DNA of 30,802 nt from a virus, in IMG/VR virus record IMGVR_UViG_3300021964_000311, positions 1-30,802 of that record. One strand, 5' to 3'. The translations under genes were made by a program, and so were the position numbers. Positions 12,138-22,150 of this stretch are shown here, in pieces. The notes under the pieces are model-generated. The model saw only the letters and a list, made by a program, of their open reading frames with translations, ran no database searches and was not told the origin of the DNA. The first letter of the stretch is position 1. Each line of letters begins with the position of its first letter.

Positions 12138-15100
12138 AACCCTAACTCTTCTTTCATTTCTTCTCTTGCGGCTTTAATGATTTCTTCTGGAGTTTGATAC
12201 TCCGACTTTGCTTCACGCATAATCTTTTCGATCCCGTACACCGTAGAGTCTACCGCTTTCCTTAGTTCTTCATCGGTTAGATCACGGTACGGAATACCTA
12301 GATAGTTGGCGAACGTTGTCAGGAAGTCACGCGACTTGTAACGCTCGGGGCCACCGACAAAATCTTGTGCACCTTCCAGCCCGACAGCACCCAACGTAGG
12401 TTGCAAGTAGCGTTGCAACTGTGACAACGGAGGTAGCAAACTAGGTAGAAGTTCCTGCCAGTATTTGTTGAACTCGGGTTCTTCACCTCGCCACAACCTA
12501 GTGATGTTCTGTAACGCTTGCGCTGGACGATCAGTGATGCCGACAGGATCTTCAACAGGTCGCCGCAAGTTGCTACCAAACATCGCGGACTCACCCATAG
12601 CAAGTTCAACACCTGCACGAATCAGAGGGTTCGATTGGGCGGCAATCCTAGACAGACCGCCGCCACCTAACTGGTTGATTTGTTCCTGCAAACCAACCAT
12701 CGGTAGGTCTGGCATCAGCACCTTGTCTGCCCCCAGCATGATCGGGTTGCGGTTCGACATCCATTCTGGAAGAATGGTGTCGAAGTCTCCGCCGCCATCA
12801 ACAACACGTTCATAGGCACGGTACATTGCTGGCCGTGTAATCATGTTCACCATCTGCAACTGGACGTTGCGGCTAGCAAAAGTCCAGAACGGAATGATCT
12901 GCTTCATCGTCCTGTCGAACCCGCTAAGGTCAGAGTAATCGAAATGGTAGCGTCGGATACGTGCCGCATTAGCGTTCATGTCCCAACCTTTTTGCACAGC
13001 ATCTAGAGCCATGCCCATACGTGCCGCAATCTCCACTGTTTCGTTGACACGTTGCTGTCCACGTGTGAGCGCATTGTTGTAAGTCCAATCCCAGTTCCGT
13101 TTAGCCTTGCCGCCAACCACAGGTTGCGGCTTGATGCGCTTAATCAAAGGCAACACTTCGTCAATGGCTTGACCGCCACCAGAAATCAGCACCGCTTCAT
13201 ACGCTTTCTCTAGATCGTCACGCATCTGCTTGCCGTACTTGCGTTCAGCCCAATCCAAAGCGTACGTCAAACCACCCTTCTCGGTGTTGCTAGTTCTGAT
13301 CCTTGCCAGTTTGCTAGCGAACTCAATGCCGATCTGAGTGTTCTTAAAACCTACGTCTGCCACAGCGTTGTTGAACGCCGCAGTCATAGCGTTACGCACC
13401 GTAAATCCTGGGGTTGCGATAGCCCACGCCTTAAAGAACCTAGTGTAAGCACGATAGTATTTCAACAAATCCTTCCAGCCGTCAGGATCTACCACCTTGC
13501 GGATACCAGACATCCATTCGTCCATGATTTCTTTAGGAACCTGAACACCTAAACCTTGCAGTTCAGACCATCCGTCAAGAATATCTTTCTCCATCTTCTG
13601 TAGATGGGAGGCAGACAACTGGGCAAAAATCCCCTCGTTCATTGTTATCTCACCATCAAGGAACGCTAGGTCTGCCTCCATGCCATGCAACTGTTTGAAC
13701 ACCCTGTCGTACGCCGCACGCTGACGGTTATCCAAAATACTAGGATCGTTAATCTGCTGAATGATGCTTTCAACCTGATCGAACCAGTCTTTTGTGGCCT
13801 GCTCGCTAGTACCCTTAGTCGGCTGACTCTTCAACAAATCATCTAGGCGTTTAATCTTGTCGTCATACTCTGCACCAACAGTCGTGACCCAAGTGTTCTG
13901 ATCTACGGACAACGCATTAGCGGTGTCCATATCGGTAGCAATACTGGTCACCTGCTTCTCCGTGTCATCAATATATTTTATTAACGGATCATTCTCCACA
14001 GCGGCATCGAACTTGCGTTTCTCTGCCGCAACCTTCTTGTTCAAAACAGAACGCTCTTTGTATTGCGCCTTCAACTCTGGAGTGGTCTCAGATGCCTCTA
14101 GATTGCGTTGTACGCCCCGTTCAGACCTAGTAAGCCCCGACCTAGCACCCCCAACGTCACGGCCAACCTGAGCGATCGCCTCTTCAGCGGCCATAATATC
14201 TGTATCAGCCACATCCATACGGGTCTGAACCCGCTGACGCTCCTTCAACAGATTATCAAACTCCTGCATCACCTGCGCTTCACGAACAAAAGGATCAGCA
14301 GGCTCAATGCCGCTCTCAGGAACAACAGCACTCCACTTAGAAGAACCCATCTCAATGCCAGCGAACACATCGTCAGTGGTGCCCCTGAAAAGATTCTGTG
14401 CTTCCGTGCTAGAAACCAGCAACTTGTTACCCATGCCGTAATCTACGTCAGGCAGAACAACAGTGACACGGGCACCCTCAGGGTTGGCGGCCTGAGCCGC
14501 CGCCCTGATAGAGTCATCAACAATGGCGTAAGCATCCTCAGGATCAAACGGTTCCAACGACCTAGCGGACAGAACCGTGTTGATCTGATCCGCCAACTCA
14601 TTCAAGTAAACCTCTACCACTTCAGGGCTTGTCTCAGCAGAACGCCCCCAACCTTCGATCGTAGCGATCAGACCATGCAAATCTTCAGGCACCCTAGGAT
14701 CAACGTCCGTTCCTAGCGGGGAACGCAACAGACGTGAAGTTTCCCGCACAATGTATTCACCCAGCGCATCATCACCAGTAGCGGCCACAACATTGTCAGC
14801 AATACTGGAAGGCAAACCAACAATGATTTCCTGCACATCCTCCAGACGCAACCCTAGATCGTAGGTTTGCTGAATGTCTGGAGCAGGCAACGCCACAGGG
14901 TCAGGGATCTCATCGAAAGTATCGTAAAAAAACACCGTGTCGTTAGTAGGTTGACTTTCCAAATGCGCCTTAGATGTATACATCATCCCATCAGGGAACA
15001 CCTCAGGGTCATAGTTAACGTCAACCATTTCCCGCAACAAAGCCTTCGTTTCATTCGTCGCAACAAGCGACTCCTCAACCACAGCCATCTCTGCCTCAGC

Positions 15101-17515
15101 AGTAGCCCGACGTGTGGACGCTCCAGCCTTCTTGCCTTCAGCCTTAGCCTGTTTAGTTTCCAACGACTTCAATCGTTGCTCAAAACGTTTACGTTTTGCG
15201 CCAACGATCTCATCAGCCAACACCTTCATGTCAGTCGGACGCTTAGCCCTACTGGGGAACATTTGAACATGCTGTTCAACCAACGCCTGACGTGCCGCTT
15301 CACGCTTCGCAGTACCACTATCAATAGATTTCTTCAACGCTTCTAGTCGCATCTCTAACGGAGCGATAGCAGTCTCATACTCCAACTTGGAAGCGTCAGC
15401 ATTCTTCGCCAACTGCTTCTTAGTTGTGTCAATATGCTTCTTCAAAGCATCCAAGTCTTTAGTCATCTGAGCAATAGACTGCTCAGTGTCCTCCAACATT
15501 GCAGTCCCATTAGACACAGCCTTAGCCAAACGATTCCCAGTTCCCTGCATTTCATTGGCTAAAGTTCTTTGATTACCCTTAACAGTGGTACGTGCAGAGT
15601 TCTGAATCATGCGAACAAGTTTGTTACGTTGACTGTTCAAACCCCTCAACGTAGATTGGACACTGTTCATAGCCTGCTTGTTGTTCACATACTTAGGTAG
15701 AACAACACGGATCACATCGTCGCCATGCTCAAACAACTTGTCCATATATCTGATACGACGAAAGTTCCTAGCCGCAGAATCAATGTAACTAGACAACACA
15801 GTTGAAGCACTCGTGTTGAACCAATCGTAATCCACCTCAGCCTGCTCACGGAACACACGGTTGATTTCCTCAATCGTGCCTTCCTTCAGTTCAACACCAA
15901 AAAACTTTTCACCCTTAACAACTTTACGTGCACGCAACGCTCCCACGCCACGCTTCATATCAGCAACAGACTCCTCAAACATTTCGTTAAACATCGACTT
16001 GAACGGGCTGTCATCACCATTCTTCTTCAACCAGTCAGCCGCATCACGAGTAATCGTGTGAGAAAAATAGTTCTCAATATCGTTGATGTTGTTAACAAAC
16101 TCTGGAGTTAAACCATACTCCTTGGTGATCCGATCCATCGCATCGTTATACATTTGGCGGATCTCACCAAACGCCAACTGTGTTTCCTCAGCCAACGCCC
16201 TAGCCGTAGGATCAAAAATGTTTGCAACAGTACCACCCTCAATCGCCAAATGTAAAGCATCATCAAACTCTGACTTAGACAGACGGCTAATCAAATCGTA
16301 GTAACGTGAACCAATCATCTGTTGCATCTTGCCGTACTCCGCTTTAGCGGCAAGACTCGCATTATAGTGTGCGATCATCGACTTTGCTTCGCCGCCAGTT
16401 GCCTTGTTGCTGGCAAGCGAACGCAAACTACGCAAACTCTTAGTGGTAAAGAACTCGTTAATCTTGTCGTTCTGCCTCAGCAGACGACTACCACCATACC
16501 TAGCGTAAGATGCTCCACGACCAATCGAGTTAGACAAGAAACCTGTGCCACGGATTGTGGAACGCTGACCAAAGTTCAAAGAGATACCAGCATGTTCAAT
16601 GATGCCAGCGTTCGCCAACAGGCGACGTTGCGCCTTGTCCAAACCGAACTCTCCCAAACGATAAATCTTGCCATAATCTAGTGCCTTGATAGCACCTCGC
16701 GTAACTGCGTTCTCTAAAACTTGAACCGCATCTTTCTGCAGTAGACGTGACGCAAGAGCGGCACGTCCAGCCTGACCTGCCCACTTACCTGCACCAAACG
16801 ACACGTAACTTAAAGGATCAACAGCGGACTGTGCGGCAAGTTCAATGCTTGCATCTAGCGTCCACAACCCTGCGCGTGAAAGCCAACCCAACACAGGGAT
16901 ATCTGGGGTGTCAACCTTGTCACGAATGTTGGGCACAGTCACATGGAACGTTGGGTCACCGTACAGTTCAGTCCAACTAGGCATGTACCCTTGTTGAATT
17001 TTGTCTTGTAAATCTGGATTAGAAACACTAACAAATTTGGCGGCAATAGGGGTCGGTGTTCCTTCGTAAACAGTACGACCTGTTCTTGCTGTTGCTCCAG
17101 CGGCATCTAACGCTTGTTGCGGTGTCATTCCCTGACCAGCGATGGCACGTATTCCTTGTTCTAAACCTCCAGCACCCGTAGCGACAGTAGCGGCAACACT
17201 TTTTGATGCCGCCGACAAACCTTCCAAACCCAAAGTTAAAGGTTTCAGATACCAAGGGGTATCTTTGCGTTGCTCAGCCAAACCGTAAACGTTGCTGATT
17301 ACTTCTTCCCATTTGTCTGGATCAACTTCGTTGCGTTCCAGTAACGCATCGAACAAAGCCAACTCTATAGGGGAACGGTTCTGTACGTTCTCTTGCGTCG
17401 GAAGAACATTACCAGTATTGACTGGGGTAGGGTTTTGCCCTTGCCCCGATTTCAAATAATCTTCTAATGTCCAGTCGCTATTATCAGAAGAGAACGGGCT
17501 ACGAATTACTGCCAT
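12134..17515 (-). CDS. Giant internal virion protein, 1793 aa
   Basis: By far the largest gene. The first ~330 residues include small hydrophobic and Ala/Gly-rich stretches (LSAASKSVAATVATGAGG). The middle (about 640-820 and 1150-1300) is long charged coiled coil with Lys/Glu/Ala/Gln. The C-terminal part has segments typical of large podovirus virion proteins (FKAWAIATPGFTVRNAMTAAF; MKQIIPFWTFASRNVQLQMV). Size and place between smaller internal proteins and the endolysin match proteins such as T7 gp16 that are ejected to form a DNA channel. No lytic transglycosylase motif was found. Family-level homology is not established. Confidence 0.72.
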   Translation of the reverse strand: MAVIRSPFSSDNSDWTLEDYLKSGQGQNPTPVNTGNVLPTQENVQNRSPIELALFDALLERNEVDPDKWEEVISNVYGLAEQRKDTPWYLKPLTLGLEGLSAASKSVAATVATGAGGLEQGIRAIAGQGMTPQQALDAAGATARTGRTVYEGTPTPIAAKFVSVSNPDLQDKIQQGYMPSWTELYGDPTFHVTVPNIRDKVDTPDIPVLGWLSRAGLWTLDASIELAAQSAVDPLSYVSFGAGKWAGQAGRAALASRLLQKDAVQVLENAVTRGAIKALDYGKIYRLGEFGLDKAQRRLLANAGIIEHAGISLNFGQRSTIRGTGFLSNSIGRGASYARYGGSRLLRQNDKINEFFTTKSLRSLRSLASNKATGGEAKSMIAHYNASLAAKAEYGKMQQMIGSRYYDLISRLSKSEFDDALHLAIEGGTVANIFDPTARALAEETQLAFGEIRQMYNDAMDRITKEYGLTPEFVNNINDIENYFSHTITRDAADWLKKNGDDSPFKSMFNEMFEESVADMKRGVGALRARKVVKGEKFFGVELKEGTIEEINRVFREQAEVDYDWFNTSASTVLSSYIDSAARNFRRIRYMDKLFEHGDDVIRVVLPKYVNNKQAMNSVQSTLRGLNSQRNKLVRMIQNSARTTVKGNQRTLANEMQGTGNRLAKAVSNGTAMLEDTEQSIAQMTKDLDALKKHIDTTKKQLAKNADASKLEYETAIAPLEMRLEALKKSIDSGTAKREAARQALVEQHVQMFPSRAKRPTDMKVLADEIVGAKRKRFEQRLKSLETKQAKAEGKKAGASTRRATAEAEMAVVEESLVATNETKALLREMVDVNYDPEVFPDGMMYTSKAHLESQPTNDTVFFYDTFDEIPDPVALPAPDIQQTYDLGLRLEDVQEIIVGLPSSIADNVVAATGDDALGEYIVRETSRLLRSPLGTDVDPRVPEDLHGLIATIEGWGRSAETSPEVVEVYLNELADQINTVLSARSLEPFDPEDAYAIVDDSIRAAAQAANPEGARVTVVLPDVDYGMGNKLLVSSTEAQNLFRGTTDDVFAGIEMGSSKWSAVVPESGIEPADPFVREAQVMQEFDNLLKERQRVQTRMDVADTDIMAAEEAIAQVGRDVGGARSGLTRSERGVQRNLEASETTPELKAQYKERSVLNKKVAAEKRKFDAAVENDPLIKYIDDTEKQVTSIATDMDTANALSVDQNTWVTTVGAEYDDKIKRLDDLLKSQPTKGTSEQATKDWFDQVESIIQQINDPSILDNRQRAAYDRVFKQLHGMEADLAFLDGEITMNEGIFAQLSASHLQKMEKDILDGWSELQGLGVQVPKEIMDEWMSGIRKVVDPDGWKDLLKYYRAYTRFFKAWAIATPGFTVRNAMTAAFNNAVADVGFKNTQIGIEFASKLARIRTSNTEKGGLTYALDWAERKYGKQMRDDLEKAYEAVLISGGGQAIDEVLPLIKRIKPQPVVGGKAKRNWDWTYNNALTRGQQRVNETVEIAARMGMALDAVQKGWDMNANAARIRRYHFDYSDLSGFDRTMKQIIPFWTFASRNVQLQMVNMITRPAMYRAYERVVDGGGDFDTILPEWMSNRNPIMLGADKVLMPDLPMVGLQEQINQLGGGGLSRIAAQSNPLIRAGVELAMGESAMFGSNLRRPVEDPVGITDRPAQALQNITRLWRGEEPEFNKYWQELLPSLLPPLSQLQRYLQPTLGAVGLEGAQDFVGGPERYKSRDFLTTFANYLGIPYRDLTDEELRKAVDSTVYGIEKIMREAKSEYQTPEEIIKAAREEMKEELGL

Positions 17516-17519
17516 TATT

Positions 17520-18527
17520 TTATGCTCCGCCTACAGCAAAGTTCAACATAGATTGCAAACTAGCATTGTAAGGTGTCGCACCCATTGAAGCAAAAAAGTT
17601 TGCCATTTCCTCACTATCTCTTTTCCTATTAGACTCTTCTCTGCGTAACTTTTTGTTGATGTGTTCTTGCTGTAAACGCCTTGCCATCGTCGCCGCCGAT
17701 TCAGTCCCAGTAAAAGCAGGGTTCAAAGGAGCAGGTTGTTCTTCGGGCAGGAAGCGTTCCAACTCTCCACGCATATCTTCCAAAGTGCGTGACGATTCGT
17801 ACATGGGGGTGAAACGTTCTGACGGGCTAGGCATGTACGCCATGTTAGGAACACCAGCCTCATCATAGTATTGACGCATCGCTTCCTGCTGGCTAAACGG
17901 CTCCCAACTATGAGTCCACTGCCCAGTATCAGTATCGTACTGGGAACCTAACGTTTCCAGCAACGGAACAGCCGCAGTAAACTTCGCGGTATAATCTGAT
18001 TCAGCCTTGCGGAAATCTTCACCCGTTTTTTTCACACCCTCAAAATAATTGTTAACCAAAGCCATATCATATCTATCTGATATGCCTTCATCGTTAACAA
18101 CTGCGGACATCTGCGCACTTGCCTCCAGCGGATCTAAAGTACCGTTCTCAACCAAAGTGGCAAGACTACTAAATTTGGCTTGAGCATTATCGTTTTGAAA
18201 AGCCCCTAAGATGTCCATTCCCTGATCGATTAAACCACCAAAATATTGTTCATAAACAGGTGCCTGCGGAATATCACCAACAATCTGGGCACGCTTGTAA
18301 TTCTCTTCAGCCTCATACAAACGTCGCTGACGCTCAACCTCTTCCAACATGGCCTGCTCAATAGCGGCAGGATTAATACCGCCAGTAACAGCACCCAAAC
18401 CTGTGTCATCCAACAAAGGAGCAATGTCGGTACGACCGACACCAGCCTGAAGTGGTGTCTGCAACATCGGGTTCATCATTGATTGCCCGCCAGAAAGCAG
18501 ATACAACAGTAATGCTTGCTCATCCAT
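17520..18527 (-). CDS. Putative internal virion protein, 335 aa
   Basis: The ATG overlaps the previous stop by one base (TGATG). The N-terminus is hydrophobic and Gly/Met-rich (MDEQALLLYLLSGGQSMMN), followed by a helical charged region (EEVERQRRLYEAEENYKRAQ) and an acidic C-terminal half ending with a basic helix (INKKLRREESNRKRDSEEM). No family is recognised. Composition and position in the late operon, between two other helical proteins and the giant virion protein, suggest an ejected or internal core protein. Confidence 0.6.
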   Translation of the reverse strand: MDEQALLLYLLSGGQSMMNPMLQTPLQAGVGRTDIAPLLDDTGLGAVTGGINPAAIEQAMLEEVERQRRLYEAEENYKRAQIVGDIPQAPVYEQYFGGLIDQGMDILGAFQNDNAQAKFSSLATLVENGTLDPLEASAQMSAVVNDEGISDRYDMALVNNYFEGVKKTGEDFRKAESDYTAKFTAAVPLLETLGSQYDTDTGQWTHSWEPFSQQEAMRQYYDEAGVPNMAYMPSPSERFTPMYESSRTLEDMRGELERFLPEEQPAPLNPAFTGTESAATMARRLQQEHINKKLRREESNRKRDSEEMANFFASMGATPYNASLQSMLNFAVGGA

Positions 18528-19672
18528 CAGACTGCTACTCCTGACTGCGCCGCCATTAAGCGGGCTTCCAACAACATGTTAGCCAAATTGTTTTGCTGTG
18601 CCTGCTCTGCGGCACGCAAACGTTCAACCTCAGCGGCCAACGCCTCAGCATACTGACGGCGTTGCGCCTGCTCATTAGTAGCCAAACCGCTAGAAGCCTC
18701 CTGAAGAATGGTTTCAACAGCCGCCTGCTGAGCCATACGGTTCGCCTCATCCACAGCGGCTAGACGCTGAGTGTAAGCCTGCGTGCTAGCCAACGATTGA
18801 TTCAACATCTGTTGTTCCATAGCGCGCACAGCATCTACATCTCTTGTGGACGCTCCAATGTTTTGCAGATATCCTGTTGCGGTGCCAGCCCCAAGGTTGG
18901 CAGGCGTAACATTAGAAACAGTGGTAGGCATCAAACCTAGAAGAGCCTGTCTTGCTTGCTGTGCCGCCGCCTGCTGTTTCGCAGTAGCGGCGGCAACATC
19001 GGTAGTCAACGTGTCACCGTAACCGCCGTAGCGTGCTTGTGCTTCTTCAATCAGTTTCCCATAGTCAAGACCAGATCCCTGTATCCCAGCAATATAATCA
19101 CGCAACGCTGTTGCATATTCAGCATTGACACTGCTACCACCAGTACCAGTGTCAGGTACAGTCTCGTCATTGTTTAAACTAGCAAGATATTTGTTGTAGG
19201 CTGTAGCCCGCCATTGATCTCTTTGCTCTGGGGTCATAGAGTTCCAAATATTTTTGTCAATGTACCCCATTTGTCGCCCGACTTCTTTTCCAAACCACGT
19301 TTCAAAAGGATAGACAGGTTCAACCCTATTCATCGTCGTCCCAACTGAACCTCGGTCTGCATCAGCGTAAGAACTATCAACAGCAGGAACATTAAATGTA
19401 TCCGTAGACGTAGATGTAGGCGTAATATTGGGCATCGTCCAACTAGGCAAACCGCTAGTGAAATCTATTGTTTGGCTGGCGGGTTGAGCGGGCGCAGTGT
19501 AACCACCAAAATCAGGCATGTTCCAAGTAGGAATCAAATTTTGTCCAGTAGCATAATCCACAGTGTCGTTGGGGTTCCAACTTCCATCGTTGATAACAAC
19601 ACTAGGTTTTACACTAGGTTTTCTAGCGTTCCTAGATAGAGGACTACTGAATTGACTGTATTGAATAGCCAT
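18527..19672 (-). CDS. Putative internal virion protein, Ala/Gln-rich, 381 aa
   Basis: AGGAG lies eight bases before the ATG. Residues 1-170 are Pro/Ser/Thr-rich and probably disordered (repeated motifs of the type LPSWTMPNI and IPTWNMPDF). Residues ~195-381 are a long Ala/Gln coiled coil (AAATAKQQAAAQQARQALL; EVERLRAAEQAQQNNLANML). Such low-complexity helical proteins are typical of podovirus internal cores. Tandem WxMP-type repeats near residues 50 and 78 also occur in the 162-aa protein further upstream (TPKWTMPEP), a possible shared binding motif. Confidence 0.6.
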   Translation of the reverse strand: MAIQYSQFSSPLSRNARKPSVKPSVVINDGSWNPNDTVDYATGQNLIPTWNMPDFGGYTAPAQPASQTIDFTSGLPSWTMPNITPTSTSTDTFNVPAVDSSYADADRGSVGTTMNRVEPVYPFETWFGKEVGRQMGYIDKNIWNSMTPEQRDQWRATAYNKYLASLNNDETVPDTGTGGSSVNAEYATALRDYIAGIQGSGLDYGKLIEEAQARYGGYGDTLTTDVAAATAKQQAAAQQARQALLGLMPTTVSNVTPANLGAGTATGYLQNIGASTRDVDAVRAMEQQMLNQSLASTQAYTQRLAAVDEANRMAQQAAVETILQEASSGLATNEQAQRRQYAEALAAEVERLRAAEQAQQNNLANMLLEARLMAAQSGVAV

Positions 19673-19680
19673 AATAACTC

Positions 19681-20109
19681 CTAGATAAGTGGGGCGGCAT
19701 TCTTTAATGCCGCCGCATCCGCCGCAATCTGCTTCAACTTGGCCTGCTCTAACCTAGCAATCTCGTCATTCAAAGCCTGATCGTAACCTGCTTGCTGTAC
19801 GTCGTACATAGCCTGCTGTTCTGACATTTGACGTAAAACATCTGCACGATCACGTTCCTGCTGTAAAGCAAAATCTGTCATCGACTTCTTAAACAAACCA
19901 GACCTACCTAAACCACGGCCAGTGAACTGTGTGATCTGTTGCGGAGCCGCCTGCCTATATTGTCTTGCTAGATTCTCATAGTTGCGTGTTGTTTGACGAC
20001 CCAGATTCTCACGCTTCCGAGTCAAATCAGCCATGCCCAAATCAAACGCACTTTGCGCACGCCTACGACCCAGATTAAAGTCTGTCTCTGCAAAAGAAAT
20101 ATCTGCCAT
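19681..20109 (-). CDS. Putative internal virion protein, helical, 142 aa
   Basis: The product is almost entirely helical and rich in Arg, Gln and Ala (RRRAQSAFDLGMADLTRKRE; LQQERDRADVLRQMSEQQAM), with a central GRGLGRSGLF turn. This pattern occurs in small podovirus internal core proteins. Its ATG lies three bases after the TATA of a putative phage promoter (20113-20131), and no good Shine-Dalgarno site is present, so translation may be leaderless. Confidence 0.6.
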   Translation of the reverse strand: MADISFAETDFNLGRRRAQSAFDLGMADLTRKRENLGRQTTRNYENLARQYRQAAPQQITQFTGRGLGRSGLFKKSMTDFALQQERDRADVLRQMSEQQAMYDVQQAGYDQALNDEIARLEQAKLKQIAADAAALKNAAPLI

Positions 20110-20112
20110 TAC

Positions 20113-20131
20113 TATACCCTATCTCGTTCTA
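20113..20131 (-). promoter_or_regulatory. Putative late promoter, copy A
   Basis: Reading the - strand from 20131, TAGAACGAGA begins the motif and TATA starts exactly 15 bases later, followed by G. It starts two bases after the stop of the upstream gene and ends three bases before the next ATG. It shares its core with copies at 23050-23068, 26596-26614 and 28997-29015. The layout, a ~9-12 base specificity block then TATA then G, recalls T7-class promoters. Confidence 0.55.
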
Positions 20132-20132
20132 G

Positions 20133-20498
20133 TCACGGTAAACATAACATGAAAAACCCAACAGGCGTACTAGCCCTATTATTGCCACTAGTTGACGTAA
20201 GAAAATGTATTGTCACATTATCCTTATCCCAAGAATCAATATGGAAACCACCCTGACTGTGGGTCGATATACCCTCAAAATGTTCAGTAATCAGAATACA
20301 ACTAGGAGTAAACGGTGCGCCATGCGCCACCGTAAACTCCCCAACACCATCAGTCGTACCATGAAACTCGCCCCAAACACCCACAGTCTGATTGAAAAAC
20401 TCGGTCAACGATAAAGTAGTATCAGTCATCGCCTTAGAGTTCTGATCCGTGTAACTAGGAAGAACAGGAGACATCCATCTACGCCCAGCCTTATCCAT
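20133..20498 (-). CDS. Possible tail-tip or receptor-binding domain protein, 121 aa
   Basis: The start at 20498 overlaps the upstream stop (TGATG) and is preferred to an in-frame ATG at 20552. The protein is beta-rich (VGVWGEFHGTTDGVGEFTVA; WDKDNVTIHFLTS), with a HGAPFTPSCILI segment resembling the HG...P-x-x-V pattern in C-terminal beta-sandwich domains of tail fibres. It follows the nozzle-like gene, the usual place for tail proteins. A capsid decoration role is also possible. Short length and lack of a trimerisation stalk keep confidence low. Confidence 0.5.
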   Translation of the reverse strand: MDKAGRRWMSPVLPSYTDQNSKAMTDTTLSLTEFFNQTVGVWGEFHGTTDGVGEFTVAHGAPFTPSCILITEHFEGISTHSQGGFHIDSWDKDNVTIHFLTSTSGNNRASTPVGFFMLCLP

Positions 20499-22150
20499 CA
20501 GACACGCACCTTGCGGAACGAATAGCGGAACACTACACCATTCACACCCCACTTAGCACCAGACGACCCGAACCTGACCTGCACGGAACGTGCCGAACCT
20601 AACGTGTCGCCACGCACCGTGTCAGACCCATAGAAATCTGTCCACTGTTCGATGTCATCAGGTGTCCCTTCTGTGTTCGCCACAAAAGGAACAGTGAACG
20701 TGCGGTCATAGTTGAATGTGTTCCAGTCATGGAACACATCAACATCCAACGTGTAACTAGATGACACTCTAGATACAATGAACTCTGGTGAACGCCAAAA
20801 CTTACGGGCTTGTGGCTGACCTAAATCCTGCCAACCCATCGTATAGTAGCCATTAAAATCTGTTGCCACAGCGTCCACAGGATCGGTGTGCAACTCGGAA
20901 TTAAACCGCAACACTCTAGCCTCATACGGAGAACAAAAATATCCGCTAGACACACCAGAAGGAGTGGTGTAATCGGTGCCACAAACCATTCCATACCCGT
21001 CAGCATGACGGTATCTAGTCCACGCACCATTCCTACCAACACTAGGATCGTACACGAAACTGGCGGTAGAAATAGGTGGACGTTCGTATCCGTCATACTT
21101 AACTAGATAGTCGTCATACACAGATCCGCTAGAATCAGTGTCATCATAGTTTTCAAAATCGTCAGGGCTGGTACCTACAGGCAAACTCAAGAAAATACGG
21201 CGACCTGACCAGTCAACATGCACAGCATCCAAAGCGTTACGGTTAATTTCGTTACGGTCAATCATAGGACGTAACTGAGTGAAAACATCTTCAATAGTTG
21301 AACCGTTATAGCGAAACAAACCGTCAGGCCACGAGAAGAAATACACAGCCTGTTCGCTAGCCGCAACAGTCTGCGACGAATACGTACCCAACTCCTGTGT
21401 TAAAGGAACCAACTGGAACGTGTTCTCATTGTAACCATGGATCGCAAACACGGCACGATCCTTAAACACAAGAATATGATTAGAGAACGGAATCAGCGCA
21501 CGGATACCGACACCGCCACCAACAACATCAATATAGTCGTTCTCACGCCAAGACTCAGGGAACAACGGATGCGACCAACGCACCCTGTCAGGATAATCAA
21601 CACTATCTTCCTGCGTAGAAGCAACCCACAAACGATCAATATGAGTAGCAACATGATCGGCAGTCGGCATATGTGTACCGCTAGGGGAAAGCAAATCACC
21701 CTGCCAAGCACCACTACCACTAGGAGTCAACGAAGTAACCAGCGCATCATCCCACTTCACAGAGTTAGTACCAGCACCACAAGAAACATACAGATAGTCG
21801 TCTGAACCAATCCACTCAGCAAACTCTGCACCATACTGCTGTGTCGTAACAATCCCAGTATCAGTAAAATTGTTTTCCGTACCGTAAAATACTTTATTGT
21901 TAGCGGCCAAGATCAACTGTTGGTTTGCTCGCCGCCAGTGAAACAGGCGATGCGGAGCAAACGCACCATCAGCAAAACCACCAATAGCAGTATCATTCAT
22001 ATACTCTGTGCCAGCACGCTGTTGAACCCCACCCCTAGGGTCAATGTCCACATTCAACAAATCAGGTGTCTCATTCTTGCCGATGTTAAACACATCGGCA
22101 CGCAAATTTAACCCGCCAGTAAAATCCTCAACAGCAAAAACGCTGGTCAT
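20498..22150 (-). CDS. Tail nozzle / DNA-stabilisation-like protein, 550 aa
   Basis: The start at 22150 overlaps the adaptor stop (ATGA) and is preferred to an ATG at 22174. The N-terminal motif FTGGLNLRADVFNIGKNETP followed by LLNVDIDPRGG is typical of podovirus nozzle proteins (T7 gp12 or P22 gp10 type). The rest is a predominantly beta, propeller-like chain with repeating W/Y and Asp/Gly turns. It would bind below the head-tail adaptor and close or shape the tail tube. Its 3' end overlaps the next gene. Confidence 0.75.
   Translation of the reverse strand: MTSVFAVEDFTGGLNLRADVFNIGKNETPDLLNVDIDPRGGVQQRAGTEYMNDTAIGGFADGAFAPHRLFHWRRANQQLILAANNKVFYGTENNFTDTGIVTTQQYGAEFAEWIGSDDYLYVSCGAGTNSVKWDDALVTSLTPSGSGAWQGDLLSPSGTHMPTADHVATHIDRLWVASTQEDSVDYPDRVRWSHPLFPESWRENDYIDVVGGGVGIRALIPFSNHILVFKDRAVFAIHGYNENTFQLVPLTQELGTYSSQTVAASEQAVYFFSWPDGLFRYNGSTIEDVFTQLRPMIDRNEINRNALDAVHVDWSGRRIFLSLPVGTSPDDFENYDDTDSSGSVYDDYLVKYDGYERPPISTASFVYDPSVGRNGAWTRYRHADGYGMVCGTDYTTPSGVSSGYFCSPYEARVLRFNSELHTDPVDAVATDFNGYYTMGWQDLGQPQARKFWRSPEFIVSRVSSSYTLDVDVFHDWNTFNYDRTFTVPFVANTEGTPDDIEQWTDFYGSDTVRGDTLGSARSVQVRFGSSGAKWGVNGVVFRYSFRKVRV

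Noticed and set aside
13923-16980. Rightward ORFs opposite the giant virion gene
   Set aside because: They are antisense shadows without ribosome-binding sites or recognisable domains, and the - strand frame is continuous.
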